64,000 nt of DNA. It comes from Aquabacterium humicola. GTDB taxonomy: Bacteria; Pseudomonadota; Gammaproteobacteria; Burkholderiales; Burkholderiaceae_C. The notes under the pieces are model-generated. The model worked only from the letters and a program-made list of their open reading frames with translations, searched no databases and had not been told where the DNA came from. Location of the stretch: contig NZ_JARGNB010000004.1 in NCBI RefSeq assembly GCF_030167915.1, positions 186,001 to 250,000 on the forward strand, in the 5' to 3' direction. Shown here piece by piece: positions 1 through 7,577 of the stretch. Position numbers and translations under genes: made by a program. Within the stretch, counting starts at the first letter, position 1. Each line of letters opens with the position of its first letter.

Positions 1-1
1 G

Positions 2-1041
2 ATCGCGCTGGAACGCGTGGTCGGCCGCGTGATCGGGCTGGACATCGACGCCGGGGCCGGCGTCGCGATCCGTATGGCGCAGGGCGGGCTGATCGCGGTC
101 GACCACGTCTGGCGTTCGGCCACTTCGCGCCGCTGGACCCGCTGCCGCCGCAGTCGCTGGCCGCGGCCGGCCCGCGCTACGTGCGCGATCCCTGGGCGCG
201 CGATGCACTGCGCGGCATCGCGCCCGATGCAGACGTGCTGCTCGTCGGCGCCGGGCTGACGGCGGTCGATGTCGCGCTGGCGCTGACGTGCGGACCCCGC
301 GGCGGGCAGCTGGTCAGCATCTCGCGCCGCGGCCTCGCGCCGCAATCGCACCGCCGCAGCGGCGCGACACCGGGCGCGCTGGACGCCGGCGCGCTGGTCG
401 ACGCGATGGGCGACACGCTGCGCCGGCAGTGGCGCGTGCTGCGCGAGCACTTCGCGGCGCGATCGGCGCGCGGCGAGGACTGGCGCGACGTCATCGGCGC
501 GCTGCGGCCGCACACGCCGGCGCTGTGGCAGCGGCTGTCGAGCGCCGACCGCGCGCGCTTCCTGCGCCATGCGCGGCCGCACTGGGAAGCGCTGCGCCAC
601 CGCTGCGCGCCGAGTGCGCACGACGCCTACCGGCAGCTGGTGGACGACGGCCGGCTCGAGGTGCGCGCGGCCCGCATCGTCGCGGTCGAGCCCCGCAGCG
701 ACGGCCGGCTCGACGTGACGCTGAAGCGCCGCGGCATGCCGGATGTCGAACGCCTCGCCGTCGACCACCTCGTCAACTGCACCGGCCCGAGCTCGGACCT
801 GCGGCGCTGCGCGTCGCCGCTGGTGCGCGACCTGCTCGACGCCGGCTGGATCAGTGCCGACCCGCTCGGCCTCGGCCTGCAGGTGAGTCACGGCTACGCG
901 GTGATCGGCCGCGACGGCCTGCCGACGCCGCGGCTGTCGTACATCGGCCCGCTGCTGAAGGCGCGCGACTGGGAAGCCACCGCCGTGCCCGAGCTGCGGC
1001 AGCACGCCTGGACGCTCGCGCAGCGCCTGCTCGCGCCCTGA
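2..1041 (+). CDS. FAD/NAD(P)-binding protein, 5' truncated, apparent frameshift near 108
   Basis: This is the C-terminal part of a flavin/pyridine-nucleotide-binding protein of the YdhS-like group; the substrate is unknown. Frame 2 codes from the window edge to about 107, then the homologous reading continues in frame 1 from 109 (LAFGHFAPLDPLPP), so one base seems to be missing in a 'V-[V]-LAFGHF' core. The downstream part carries a dinucleotide-binding turn (VLLVGAGLTAVDVA, codons from about 235) and a conserved NCTGP near 775-790. The stop at 1039-1041 is followed directly by a strong hairpin. The break is either a real mutation making a pseudogene or a sequencing error; the downstream part shows no further decay, which slightly favours error or a recent event. 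The family call is good, the exact function unknown. Confidence 0.7.
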   Translation, partial: RAGTRGRPRDRAGHRRRGRRRDPYGAGRADRGRPRLAFGHFAPLDPLPPQSLAAAGPRYVRDPWARDALRGIAPDADVLLVGAGLTAVDVALALTCGPRGGQLVSISRRGLAPQSHRRSGATPGALDAGALVDAMGDTLRRQWRVLREHFAARSARGEDWRDVIGALRPHTPALWQRLSSADRARFLRHARPHWEALRHRCAPSAHDAYRQLVDDGRLEVRAARIVAVEPRSDGRLDVTLKRRGMPDVERLAVDHLVNCTGPSSDLRRCASPLVRDLLDAGWISADPLGLGLQVSHGYAVIGRDGLPTPRLSYIGPLLKARDWEATAVPELRQHAWTLAQRLLAP

Positions 1042-1060
1042 GCGGGGCCTGAAAAAGCGA

Positions 1061-1082
1061 AAGCCCCGCCGAGGCGGGGCTT
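1061..1082. terminator. Rho-independent terminator hairpin
   Basis: A perfect 10-bp inverted repeat, AAGCCCCGCC / GGCGGGGCTT, has only two unpaired central bases. It lies 20 bases past the stop at 1041 and 25 bases past the 3' end of the minus-strand peptide gene ending at 1107. Being symmetrical with A-rich and T-containing flanks, it could serve both converging transcripts. Confidence 0.75.
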
Positions 1083-1106
1083 CATCGTTCGCAGCGGGGT
1101 GGACGA

Positions 1107-1289
1107 TCAGCCGCGGGATTCACGCTTGCCGACCACGACCACCTGCTGCACCGGCGCGCTGCCGGCCTGGGCGAGGTCGTGGCTCGCGACGCTCGTGTTG
1201 GCCAGGGCGCCCATGCTGCCCAGCGAGGCCAGCGTCACCAGCGCGGCGAGGCCGAAGGCGGTGGCTTGGGTGCTGATCTGCTTGAACAT
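1107..1289 (-). CDS. Small secreted peptide, copy 1
   Basis: A 60-residue protein of unknown function. Residues 1-31 look like a Sec signal peptide: a short basic start (MFKQ), a hydrophobic core rich in Ala/Leu/Gly, and a probable cut after ALA. The mature part is about 30 residues and ends with VQQVVVVGKRESRG. The VVVVG patch resembles the TonB-box-like segments of outer-membrane receptors, but that is resemblance only. A paralogue of 59 residues at 4717-4896 is almost identical over the first 30 residues and in the VQQVVVVG stretch, and the region upstream of both is also conserved. Conservation of both protein and leader argues that this is a real gene. Confidence 0.7.
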   Translation of the reverse strand: MFKQISTQATAFGLAALVTLASLGSMGALANTSVASHDLAQAGSAPVQQVVVVGKRESRG

Positions 1290-1312
1290 GGTGGCTCCGG
1301 TCTGTCGAGGGG

Positions 1313-1330
1313 CATCGCGGTGTTGCGATG
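1313..1330 (-). promoter_or_regulatory. Conserved leader hairpin, copy 1
   Basis: On the minus strand this reads CATCGC-AACACC-GCGATG, a 6-bp inverted repeat with a 6-base loop. The same 18 bases occur at 4922-4939 before the paralogous peptide gene. It lies where the transcript from the predicted promoter would begin, so it may be a 5' mRNA hairpin or a protein-binding site. Confidence 0.5.
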
Positions 1331-1336
1331 GCGTGA

Positions 1337-1365
1337 ACTCTAGGGACCGGGATCCGATCGCGACA
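1337..1365 (-). promoter_or_regulatory. Predicted promoter of small peptide gene, copy 1
   Basis: On the minus strand, TGTCGC (1365-1360) is followed after 17 bases by TAGAGT (1342-1337), then the start codon about 48 bases on. The same two boxes with the same 17-base spacing occur upstream of the second copy (4974-4946) although the spacer sequence differs. That is the main support; the -35 box is a poor match to consensus. Confidence 0.45.
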
Positions 1366-1500
1366 GCGCCTTGCGACCAAGTGCCGTGGTTGATCGATGA
1401 ACCGTCACCGCACGCGACGTACGGTTGCGCTTGGCGGGATGAAGCGCGCGTAGCGCGGTGGCGTGGCGGCGTCGACGGGTGGTGAGCGCCGCCGTGCTGC

Positions 1501-1809
1501 CTACCCGCGCAACGCCGGATCGATCTTGCGGCGCCGCTTCATGACGACGATGGCCGGGGTGGCCACCCGTTCACGAGCCCGCTTCAGCCCACCGGCTGCG
1601 CGGATCGCATGTTCCACGCGCGAGGTGTTGAGCGGCTGCGTGATGTCGCCGTTGACCTGCGCGTACGAGCCGTCGTCCTTCTTCAGCAGGGCGCCCGTGA
1701 GCATGCCGTGTTGCACGACACCCAGGACGGTCCCTTCCTTCGGCTGGCGCGGCAGGAAGCGCTCGGCGCCGAATGGGAGAAACACAAGCTTGGGCCTGGA
1801 CAGCTGCAT
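1501..1809 (-). CDS. Hypothetical protein, 102 residues
   Basis: I do not recognise this protein. Starting at the ATG at 1809 it begins MQLSRPKLVFLPFGAERFLP and ends in a basic tail (MKRRRKIDPALRG). It contains no membrane segment or signal peptide. A small beta-rich domain with QVNGDITQPLNTSRVEHAIRA is followed by an Arg-rich C-terminus, which could suggest nucleic-acid contact, but that is a guess. The reading frame is open upstream to 1899 in poorly protein-like sequence, so the internal ATG was preferred; no clear ribosome-binding site is seen. It lies downstream of fusA2 on the same strand with a very strong hairpin between them. Confidence 0.5.
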   Translation of the reverse strand: MQLSRPKLVFLPFGAERFLPRQPKEGTVLGVVQHGMLTGALLKKDDGSYAQVNGDITQPLNTSRVEHAIRAAGGLKRARERVATPAIVVMKRRRKIDPALRG

Positions 1810-1905
1810 GCGTTCATTGTGGTGGCCGTTCCTTGCTGCACTGTAAGGAAGCGATGCCGTGCGCCAGCCAGCGCCGCGGTCCTGCGCGGGACCTCGCATC
1901 GATCG

Positions 1906-1938
1906 GGCTGTGCCTCCGGCGTCGCCGGAGGCACAGCC
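1906..1938. terminator. 33-base near-perfect palindrome, likely terminator of fusA2
   Basis: GGCTGTGCCTCCGGCG (1906-1921) and CGCCGGAGGCACAGCC (1923-1938) are exact reverse complements, 16 bp, around a single T. It is located about 65 bases beyond the fusA2 stop. There is no T-run after it, so it may act as an mRNA-stabilising stem or Rho-assisted terminator rather than a classic intrinsic one. Confidence 0.6.
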
Positions 1939-2002
1939 TCGTTGAATGGTTCACCCATGTCATCCTCCTCCTGCGCATGTCACCCATGACGCGGGCAACG
2001 CC

Positions 2003-4036
2003 TCAACCTGCAGCGACCTCAGCCGCGATGCTGGCCGGGGCTGCGTCGTAGTGATCGAACTGCATCGTGTACTGCGCGCGTCCTGAGGACAGGGCGCGCA
2101 GGCTGCCGATGTAGCCGAACATCTCCTTCAGCGGCACCCGGGCGTCGACGACCGCCGCGTTGCCCCGCGACTGCTGACCACGCACAACGCCGCGTCGACG
2201 ATGCAGGTCGCCGATGCAGTCGCCCAGGTACTCGACCGGAGTGACCACTTCCACCGCCATCACCGGCTCCAGGAGCTGCGGCGACGCTCGGGCGAACCCT
2301 TCGCGCGCCGCGGCCGCCGCGGCCAGCTCGAACGCCAGCGACGACGAGTCGCGCTCGTGGAAGCTGCCGTCCACCAGCGTGACCTGGAAGTCCACGCAGG
2401 CGAAGCCACCGACCACTCCGGTCTGCGCAGCGCGACGGACACCCTGCTCGACAGCAGGCACGAACTCGCGCGGTACCGCGCCGCCCACCACCTGGCTGTC
2501 GAAACGGACGCCTTCGCCGCGAGCCAAGGGCTCGAAGCGCAGCCGCACCTCTGCGAACTGGCCAGGACCGCCGGACTGCTTCTTGTGCACGTGATGCACG
2601 TCCACCGCCCGCGTGATCGTCTCGCGGTAGGCCACCTGAGGTCGGCCAACCTGCAAGTCGACCCCGTGTCGTGCCCGCAGCTTCTCGATCGACACCTCGA
2701 GCTGCAGCTCACCCATGCCGGAGAGGATCGTCTGCCCGGACTCGGCGTCTTGCCTCATCCGCAGGCTCGGATCCTCGCGCAGCATCAACTGCATCGCCTT
2801 GGCCAGGCCCTGCGCGTCCGCACGCGTGCGGGGTTCGATCGCCACGTCGATCACCGGGTCGGGCACGCTGATCTCCTCCAGATGCAGGGGATGCGCCGGA
2901 TCGCACAAGGTGTGTCCGGTCAGCGTCTCCTTCAGCCCGACGATCCCAGCGATGTCGCCCGCACGCAGCTCGTCGCGCTCGATGTGGTCATCGGCGTGCA
3001 CTTCGTACAGGCGCGAGACGCGTTCCGAGCGTCCCGTGCTCGTATTGAGCACGGTTGCCCCGCGCCGCAGGCGACCGCGGTACACACGAACGAAGACCAT
3101 CGGACCGTGGTCATCAGCCACGACCTTGAATGCGAGCGCCGCGAACGGTCCCTCCGGGTCCGACGCGGGCTCGCCTTCCACGCGCACGACGTCCTCCGGC
3201 GACGGCAGGTAGTCGACGACCGCGTCAAGCAGCGGCTCCACGCCGCGGTTCTTGAAGGCCGAACCAGCCAGCGCCGGAACGAACGCACCTGACAGCGTGC
3301 CGCGGCGGATGCACGTGCGCAGCAGCGCGGCATCCAAGGGCTCGCCTTGGAGGTACGCACTCAGCGCCCGCTCGTCCTGCTCCGCAACCGCCTCGACCAG
3401 CAACGACCGTTGTCGAAGCGCGGCTTCCATCAGTTCTGCCGGCACATCGGTCTCGCGACAGGGCTCGCGCGCATCGTCGCGATCCCACACCAGGGCGCGC
3501 ATCGTCAGCAGATCCACCACGCCACGGAAGTCGCCCTCCGCGCCGATCGGCAACTGCAGCGGCACCACGGTGACGCCCAGCCGCTCGCGCATCATCGCCA
3601 CGACGCGCAGAAAGTCCGCTCCCACGCGGTCGAGCTTGTTGACGAACGCCACGCGCGGCACGCGGTACTTGTCCGCCAGGCGCCAGTTGGTCTCGGTCTG
3701 CGGCTCGACGCCGGCGACACCGTCGAACACCACGACAGCGCCGTCGAGCACCCGCAGCGAGCGGTTCACCTCGATGTTGAAGTCGATGTGACCCGGCGTG
3801 TCGATCAGGTTGATCTGCGCGCCCTTCCACTGCACGGTCGTCGCCGCGCTGTTGATCGTGATGCCGCGCTGACGTTCCTGCGGATCGAAGTCCATGCGGG
3901 TCGTGCCGTCATGGACCTCGCCGATGCGATGGTTCTCGCCCGTGTAGAACAGGATGCGTTCGGTGGTCGTCGTCTTGCCTGCGTCGACGTGAGCGATGAC
4001 GCCGATGTTGCGGAGGTTTCTGTTGTTCGAGTTCAT
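2003..4036 (-). CDS. fusA2: Elongation factor G paralogue (EF-G2)
   Basis: A translational GTPase of 677 residues that should promote ribosomal translocation or a related ribosome-rescue step. The G domain shows the P-loop AHVDAGKTT (15-23), DTPGH (79-83) and NKLD (133-136), followed by the EF-G domains II-V. It is shorter than a typical housekeeping EF-G of about 700 residues and stands alone, not beside rpsL-rpsG-tuf, so it is probably a secondary copy. The upstream region contains a possible leader peptide and an intrinsic terminator hairpin, similar in layout to attenuation of ribosome-protection genes; that comparison is inference. The ATG at 4036 ([16 protein letters not shown]) fits the family start; the ribosome-binding site is weak. 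Confidence 0.93.
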   Translation of the reverse strand: MNSNNRNLRNIGVIAHVDAGKTTTTERILFYTGENHRIGEVHDGTTRMDFDPQERQRGITINSAATTVQWKGAQINLIDTPGHIDFNIEVNRSLRVLDGAVVVFDGVAGVEPQTETNWRLADKYRVPRVAFVNKLDRVGADFLRVVAMMRERLGVTVVPLQLPIGAEGDFRGVVDLLTMRALVWDRDDAREPCRETDVPAELMEAALRQRSLLVEAVAEQDERALSAYLQGEPLDAALLRTCIRRGTLSGAFVPALAGSAFKNRGVEPLLDAVVDYLPSPEDVVRVEGEPASDPEGPFAALAFKVVADDHGPMVFVRVYRGRLRRGATVLNTSTGRSERVSRLYEVHADDHIERDELRAGDIAGIVGLKETLTGHTLCDPAHPLHLEEISVPDPVIDVAIEPRTRADAQGLAKAMQLMLREDPSLRMRQDAESGQTILSGMGELQLEVSIEKLRARHGVDLQVGRPQVAYRETITRAVDVHHVHKKQSGGPGQFAEVRLRFEPLARGEGVRFDSQVVGGAVPREFVPAVEQGVRRAAQTGVVGGFACVDFQVTLVDGSFHERDSSSLAFELAAAAAAREGFARASPQLLEPVMAVEVVTPVEYLGDCIGDLHRRRGVVRGQQSRGNAAVVDARVPLKEMFGYIGSLRALSSGRAQYTMQFDHYDAAPASIAAEVAAG

Positions 4037-4096
4037 GGCGAACTTTCTAGGGCCAGTTGGGCAAAGCGCTGCCCTCAGGCCGATTCGCCTGACGGG

Positions 4097-4195
4097 CTAG
4101 CGTCGAAGAAGCAGACTGCGGCCGAAGCGCGGGCGCACGAGATCCCCGCTCCGGCGGGCGGAAATCGTGGCGATCAACTTGTCGAAGGTGCGCAT
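4097..4195 (-). CDS. Possible small ORF in fusA2 leader, 32 residues
   Basis: An ATG at 4195 opens a 32-residue frame, MRTFDKLIATISARRSGDLV then a basic tail, closing with TAG about 60 bases before the fusA2 start. It lies just past the terminator hairpin. The basic, Leu/Arg-rich composition is typical of small leader or unannotated peptides, but there is no strong ribosome-binding site and coding is unproven. Confidence 0.3.
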   Translation of the reverse strand: MRTFDKLIATISARRSGDLVRPRFGRSLLLRR

Positions 4196-4214
4196 GATGG
4201 AACTCTGAATAGAC

Positions 4215-4248
4215 AAAACCCCGGAGGGCGGGGGCCTGCCGGGGTTTT
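4215..4248 (-). terminator. Terminator/attenuator in the fusA2 leader
   Basis: AAAACCCCGG and CCGGGGTTTT form a perfect 10-bp stem around a 14-base loop; on the minus strand the descending arm ends in GGGGTTTTGTCT, a classic intrinsic terminator. It lies about 180 bases upstream of fusA2 on the same strand and downstream of a possible leader peptide. With no convincing gene immediately upstream on that strand, it looks like a conditional terminator. Confidence 0.6.
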
Positions 4249-4294
4249 CAGCCGGAAGGCACGCAGGCCTTCCGAACGCGATCGAAAGGCGCTG

Positions 4295-4348
4295 TCAGGT
4301 GGCGAAAGTCGCCTTGATCACGTCGAGGTTCTTCATGATGGTCAGCAT
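4295..4348 (-). CDS. Possible leader peptide upstream of fusA2, 17 residues
   Basis: An ATG at 4348 gives MLTIMKNLDVIKATFAT and stops at 4295, about 47 bases before the start of the terminator stem. A small hairpin (GGAAGGC / GCCTTCC) sits between the two. The arrangement peptide, hairpin, terminator, downstream GTPase is what translation-coupled attenuation would need. There is no clear ribosome-binding site, so confidence is low. Confidence 0.3.
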   Translation of the reverse strand: MLTIMKNLDVIKATFAT

Positions 4349-4716
4349 TGTCCAGCAAGCCCGGAGAGCATCGCAACACCGGGGATATGGGGCGTTGTCT
4401 CCAACCGACAAGACAGCCGCGGCCTCGCCGGACGACTGTGTCAAACCAGGTTGGCCATGCCTGCGGCGACCACGCGATGGCGTTCGGCTTTCCGCACACG
4501 CGCAGCGTGGCAGTCATGCGTGCGCGCGAAAGAGAACGCCGGCCGGTTATCAGCCGGCCGGCGATGAAGCACGCGAGGTGCGTCGTTGGATCAGTCCTGA
4601 CGCCCGCACCAGTCTGCCAGCGTCGCGTTTGTACTGCGCAGCGCCGCGACGTGTCATTGGACTTTAGACACGTCGGGCAGCAAGGTGGCCGCGCGCACGT
4701 GCATCGACGGTCGGGC
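4349..4716. other. Non-coding stretch with two strong hairpins
   Basis: I see no convincing gene in these 368 bases. Hairpin A is CGCCGGCCGG (4537-4546) with CCGGCCGGCG (4554-4563) and a 7-base loop, followed on the minus strand by TTCTCTTTC; it may terminate the minus-strand peptide gene upstream. Hairpin B is CGACGTGTC (4647-4655) with GACACGTCG (4667-4675) and an 11-base loop. A 13-base copy of CATCGCAACACCG at 4369-4381 matches the leader hairpins of the small peptide genes. A possible fusA2 promoter (TTGTCG, 16 bases, CATATC on the minus strand, about 4389-4416) is weak. Confidence 0.5.
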
Positions 4717-4896
4717 TCAGCCTCGCGGCACCTTCTGACCGACGACGACGACCTGTTGCACCGGCGTGCTGTCGGCCTTGCTCATCGCGCTGGCGACATT
4801 CGTATTGGCCAGGGCACCCATGCTGCCCAGCGAGGCCAGCGTCACCAGCGCGGCGAGGCCGAAGGCGGTGGCTTGGGCGCTGATCTGCTTGAACAT
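4717..4896 (-). CDS. Small secreted peptide, copy 2
   Basis: A 59-residue paralogue of the protein at 1107-1289. Residues 1-31 are a signal peptide nearly identical to that of copy 1 (T7 becomes A). The following 10 or so residues differ (NTNVASAMSK against NTSVASHDLA), and the last part again carries PVQQVVVVG. The ATG at 4896 was chosen because the similarity between copies begins there, although the frame stays open upstream. The function is unknown; the quick divergence of the middle against conserved ends suggests selection on export and on the C-terminal motif. Confidence 0.7.
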   Translation of the reverse strand: MFKQISAQATAFGLAALVTLASLGSMGALANTNVASAMSKADSTPVQQVVVVGQKVPRG

Positions 4897-4921
4897 GGTG
4901 GACTCCGGTGCTTTCGAGTGG

Positions 4922-4939
4922 CATCGCGGTGTTGCGATG
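4922..4939 (-). promoter_or_regulatory. Conserved leader hairpin, copy 2
   Basis: Identical to the 18-base inverted repeat at 1313-1330 (CATCGC-AACACC-GCGATG on the minus strand) and at about the same distance from the start codon. Confidence 0.5.
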
Positions 4940-4945
4940 GAGTGA

Positions 4946-4974
4946 ACTCTAGGCACCGGGGCCGCGGCGCGACA
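4946..4974 (-). promoter_or_regulatory. Predicted promoter of small peptide gene, copy 2
   Basis: On the minus strand TGTCGC (4974-4969), 17 bases, TAGAGT (4951-4946). Same boxes and spacing as before copy 1. Confidence 0.45.
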
Positions 4975-5046
4975 GCGGCTTGCAATGAACTGTCTCGGCA
5001 CGCGGATGAAGCGTCGGCACCTGCGACGAGCGTGCGCGACGCGGGA

Positions 5047-5961
5047 TCAGAAGATCGACCGCCCCGTCAAGGTCGTGAAGGTCTCCAGCGCCAACGAGCC
5101 GGCGAGCGAGTTGCCCGAGGGCTCCAGCCCCGGCGACCAGACGCAGACGCCGCATTCGCCCGGCACCAGCGCGAGGATGCCGCCGCCGACGCCGCTCTTG
5201 GCCGGCAGGCCGACGCGGAAGGCAAAGTCGCCGGCCGCGTCGTAGGTGCCGCAGGTCAGCATCAGCGCGTTCAGGCGCTTCGCGGCGCTGGCGGTCAGCA
5301 GCCGCTCGCCGGTGCGCGGCAGCACGCCGTGGTTGGCGAGGAAGGTCACCGCGCGCGCCAGGTCGATGCAGCTCATCTCGATCGCGCAATGCCGGCAGTA
5401 GGCGTCGAGCACGTGGCCGACCGGGTTCTTCAGGTTGCCGAAGCTCTTCATGAAGTAGGCCATCGCCGCATTGCGATGCGCGGTGTCGCGCTCGGACTTG
5501 GCGACGCGGCGGTCGTAATGGATGTTGTCGTGCCCGGCGAGCTTGCGCAGGAACTCGACCACCGCGGTATCGGGCACCGCGTAGCGCGTGCACAGGATGT
5601 CGGCCAGCACCAGCGCGCCGGCATTGATGAAGGGGTTGCGCGGCTTGCCGTGCTCGTGCTCCAGCTGCACCAGCGAGTTGAACGGGTTGCCCGAGGGCTC
5701 GCGGCCCAGGCGTTCCCACAGCGCATCGCCTTCGACCTGCAGCGCCATCACCAGCGTGAACAGCTTGCTGATGCTCTGGATCGAGAACGGCACCTCGGCA
5801 TCGCCGATCGCATGCACGCTGCCGTCGATGCCGACCACCGCCATGCCGAAGTGCTGCGCCGAGACGGTCGCCAGCTCGGGGATGTAGCTGGCGACGCGGC
5901 CCTGGCCGATCACCGGCGCGATGCGTTCGTGCACTTGCTGGAGGATGGCGGGATAGTCCAT
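5047..5961 (-). CDS. glsA: Glutaminase A
   Basis: Hydrolyses L-glutamine to glutamate and ammonia in the cytoplasm. The 304-residue length and fold signatures are those of the beta-lactamase-like bacterial glutaminases. The catalytic Ser-x-x-Lys is S63-I-S-K66 within PFSIQSISKLF, and the conserved blocks NPFINAGAL, GHDNIHYD, SFGNLKNPVG and KSGVGGGI are all present. The ATG at 5961 (MDYPAILQQVHERIAPVIGQG) matches the family start; longer open frame upstream is not protein-like. It stands alone on the minus strand, divergent from the phosphatase at 6047, with which it may share an 85-base promoter region. GlsA enzymes often help acid resistance, but nothing here shows that. Confidence 0.95.
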   Translation of the reverse strand: MDYPAILQQVHERIAPVIGQGRVASYIPELATVSAQHFGMAVVGIDGSVHAIGDAEVPFSIQSISKLFTLVMALQVEGDALWERLGREPSGNPFNSLVQLEHEHGKPRNPFINAGALVLADILCTRYAVPDTAVVEFLRKLAGHDNIHYDRRVAKSERDTAHRNAAMAYFMKSFGNLKNPVGHVLDAYCRHCAIEMSCIDLARAVTFLANHGVLPRTGERLLTASAAKRLNALMLTCGTYDAAGDFAFRVGLPAKSGVGGGILALVPGECGVCVWSPGLEPSGNSLAGSLALETFTTLTGRSIF

Positions 5962-6046
5962 GGGCCTTCGGTCGTTCGTGATGCTTGCCCGCAGTGTGCC
6001 AAGCGCGCGCCAGGCGGCCCGCTGCCGACGACGGACAATTGAAGGA

Positions 6047-6769
6047 ATGGACAGCCCCAAGCTCACTTCGTTCGCTGCCCCCGAGGGGCGCTCCGGGCCC
6101 TTCGGGCGGCCGGGCGGGCCCGGGACCGAGCTGATCGTGATCCGCCATGGCGAGACCGACTGGAACCGCCAGCACCGCTTCCAGGGCCAGATCGATGTGC
6201 CGCTGAACGCGATGGGGCTGGAGCAGGCGGCGCGGCTGGGCGAGCGGCTGGCCGGCGAAGCCATCGACGTGCTGGTGGTCAGCGACCTGCAGCGCGCGCA
6301 GGCCACCGCCGCGCCGATCGCGCGCCGGCACGGCCTCGCGCCGAACATCGAGCCGCTGTGGCGCGAGCAGGCCTTCGGCATCCTCGAGGGCCTGGACGTG
6401 ACGACGATCCGCCGCCAGCACCGCGACCTGTGGGAGCGCTGGGTGCAGCACGACGCCGACTACGCGCTGCCCGAAGGCGGCGAGAGCAACCTGCACTTCT
6501 ATGCCCGCGTCAAGCGCGCGCTGGAAGCCACCGTCGAGGCCCATGCGGGCCGGCGCATCGCCGTCGTCACGCACGGCGGCGTGCTGGACATGTTGTGGCG
6601 CGCGGCGAACGAGCTGCCGCTGTCGGGCGCACGCGCCTGCGCGATCCCGAACACCGGCATCAACCGCCTGCGCTTCGCCGACGGTGCGTTGACGGTGCTG
6701 CAGTGGGCCGACGACGCGCACCTGCTGGGCCTGCCCGAGCAGCCGAGCACGGTGCCGGCGGCCCGTTGA
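6047..6769 (+). CDS. Histidine phosphatase family protein
   Basis: A phosphoglycerate-mutase-like phosphatase of 240 residues. The core begins TELIVIRHGETDWNRQ, with the phospho-accepting His in RHG, and ends with the second catalytic His in VVTHGG. Substrate cannot be read from sequence; candidates are alpha-ribazole phosphate, phosphoglycerate or nucleotides. The first 27 residues (PKLTSFAAPEGR and a Gly/Pro/Arg-rich run) are not part of the fold: they are the translation of a GC-rich palindromic repeat at 6053-6125, of which other copies lie at 20700 and 61616. Start chosen at the ATG at 6047 because GAAGGA precedes it and no ATG lies nearer the domain. Confidence 0.88.
   Translation: MDSPKLTSFAAPEGRSGPFGRPGGPGTELIVIRHGETDWNRQHRFQGQIDVPLNAMGLEQAARLGERLAGEAIDVLVVSDLQRAQATAAPIARRHGLAPNIEPLWREQAFGILEGLDVTTIRRQHRDLWERWVQHDADYALPEGGESNLHFYARVKRALEATVEAHAGRRIAVVTHGGVLDMLWRAANELPLSGARACAIPNTGINRLRFADGALTVLQWADDAHLLGLPEQPSTVPAAR
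6053..6125. repeat. GC-rich palindromic intergenic-type repeat, copy A
   Basis: CCCAAGCTCACTTCGTTCGC, then a GCCCCCGAGGGGC stem and a CGGGCCCTTCGGGCGGCCGG stem. Similar blocks (CACTTCGCT-like segment, CCCCC/GGGGG stem, GGCGGCCCGGC end) occur at 20700-20780 and 61616-61720. This copy lies inside the translated region of the phosphatase gene. Confidence 0.65.
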
Positions 6770-6779
6770 CACGCGGGCG

Positions 6780-7481
6780 TCAGTCGACCGTCGTCGCCTC
6801 GATGCGCGCGCGCGCCAGCCGGCACAGGCTGTCGGCGAAGGTATCGACCGGCACCTTCAGCTGCCGGTACTTCCAGCGCTTGACGTACCAGTCCTGGCTC
6901 AGGGCGAGGAAGTGGCCGGCGAGCACCTGCGCCTCCAACTCGTCGTCGATGCCGGCCTCGGCGAACAGGCGCTTGAAGCCCGCCTGCACGTCCATCTCGG
7001 AAGCCTTCGCGACCTGGCGCTGGCTGTCGGACAAGGTGCGCGACTCCAGGAATACGAAGTAGAACCAGGGCTGCAGGATCTCGGTGATGTAGAGGTGGCC
7101 GCGCAGCGTCGCCTCCAGCCGCTCCAGCGCTGGCCACGGGCCGTCGAACCAGCCGGGGATCTCCGCGGCGAGGTAGCGGATCATGTCCTCGATCATGGCG
7201 GCGAGGTCGTCCTTGCTGGCGATGTAGCCGTAGAGCCCGCCCATCGACAGCCCGCAGGCGCCGCTCAGGTCGCGCAGGGTCATCGCGCCGAAGCCGACCT
7301 TGTTCGCCAGCTTGAAGGTCGTCTCGACGATGGTGCGCAGGTTCTCCAGCGCGGCCGGGCGCTTGACCGTCAGCCGGTGCGCATTGCGCTCGAGCAGCTT
7401 GTCCCAGACCGTGCTCGCGTCGACCGGCGCGACGCGCTTGAAATCGGCGAACAGAAAGCGCGGCGGCAGGTCCAGGAGCAT
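6780..7481 (-). CDS. TetR/AcrR family transcriptional regulator
   Basis: A one-component repressor. From the ATG at 7481 it is 233 residues; the helix-turn-helix is TLRDLSGACGLSMGGLYGYIASKDDL, followed by an all-helical ligand-binding domain. The frame is open to a GTG at 7574, but that start would lie within 4 bases of the palindromic operator at 7578-7595, so a later start is more reasonable. It is divergent from a Crp/Fnr regulator, and the operator lies between them, so it probably represses itself and perhaps its neighbour. The ligand is unknown. Confidence 0.88.
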   Translation of the reverse strand: MLLDLPPRFLFADFKRVAPVDASTVWDKLLERNAHRLTVKRPAALENLRTIVETTFKLANKVGFGAMTLRDLSGACGLSMGGLYGYIASKDDLAAMIEDMIRYLAAEIPGWFDGPWPALERLEATLRGHLYITEILQPWFYFVFLESRTLSDSQRQVAKASEMDVQAGFKRLFAEAGIDDELEAQVLAGHFLALSQDWYVKRWKYRQLKVPVDTFADSLCRLARARIEATTVD

Positions 7482-7577
7482 GCGGCGTCGAACGGGTCGG
7501 TGAGGCCGGGCGGGCGGGTCGGAAGTGCCGGATAAGGCGCGTTGACCCCAGGGCGCGCGGATTGTAGACTCCACAAA

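Noticed and set aside
2201-3292. Plus-strand open frames across fusA2
   Set aside because: Shadow frames of the EF-G gene with no recognisable domains.
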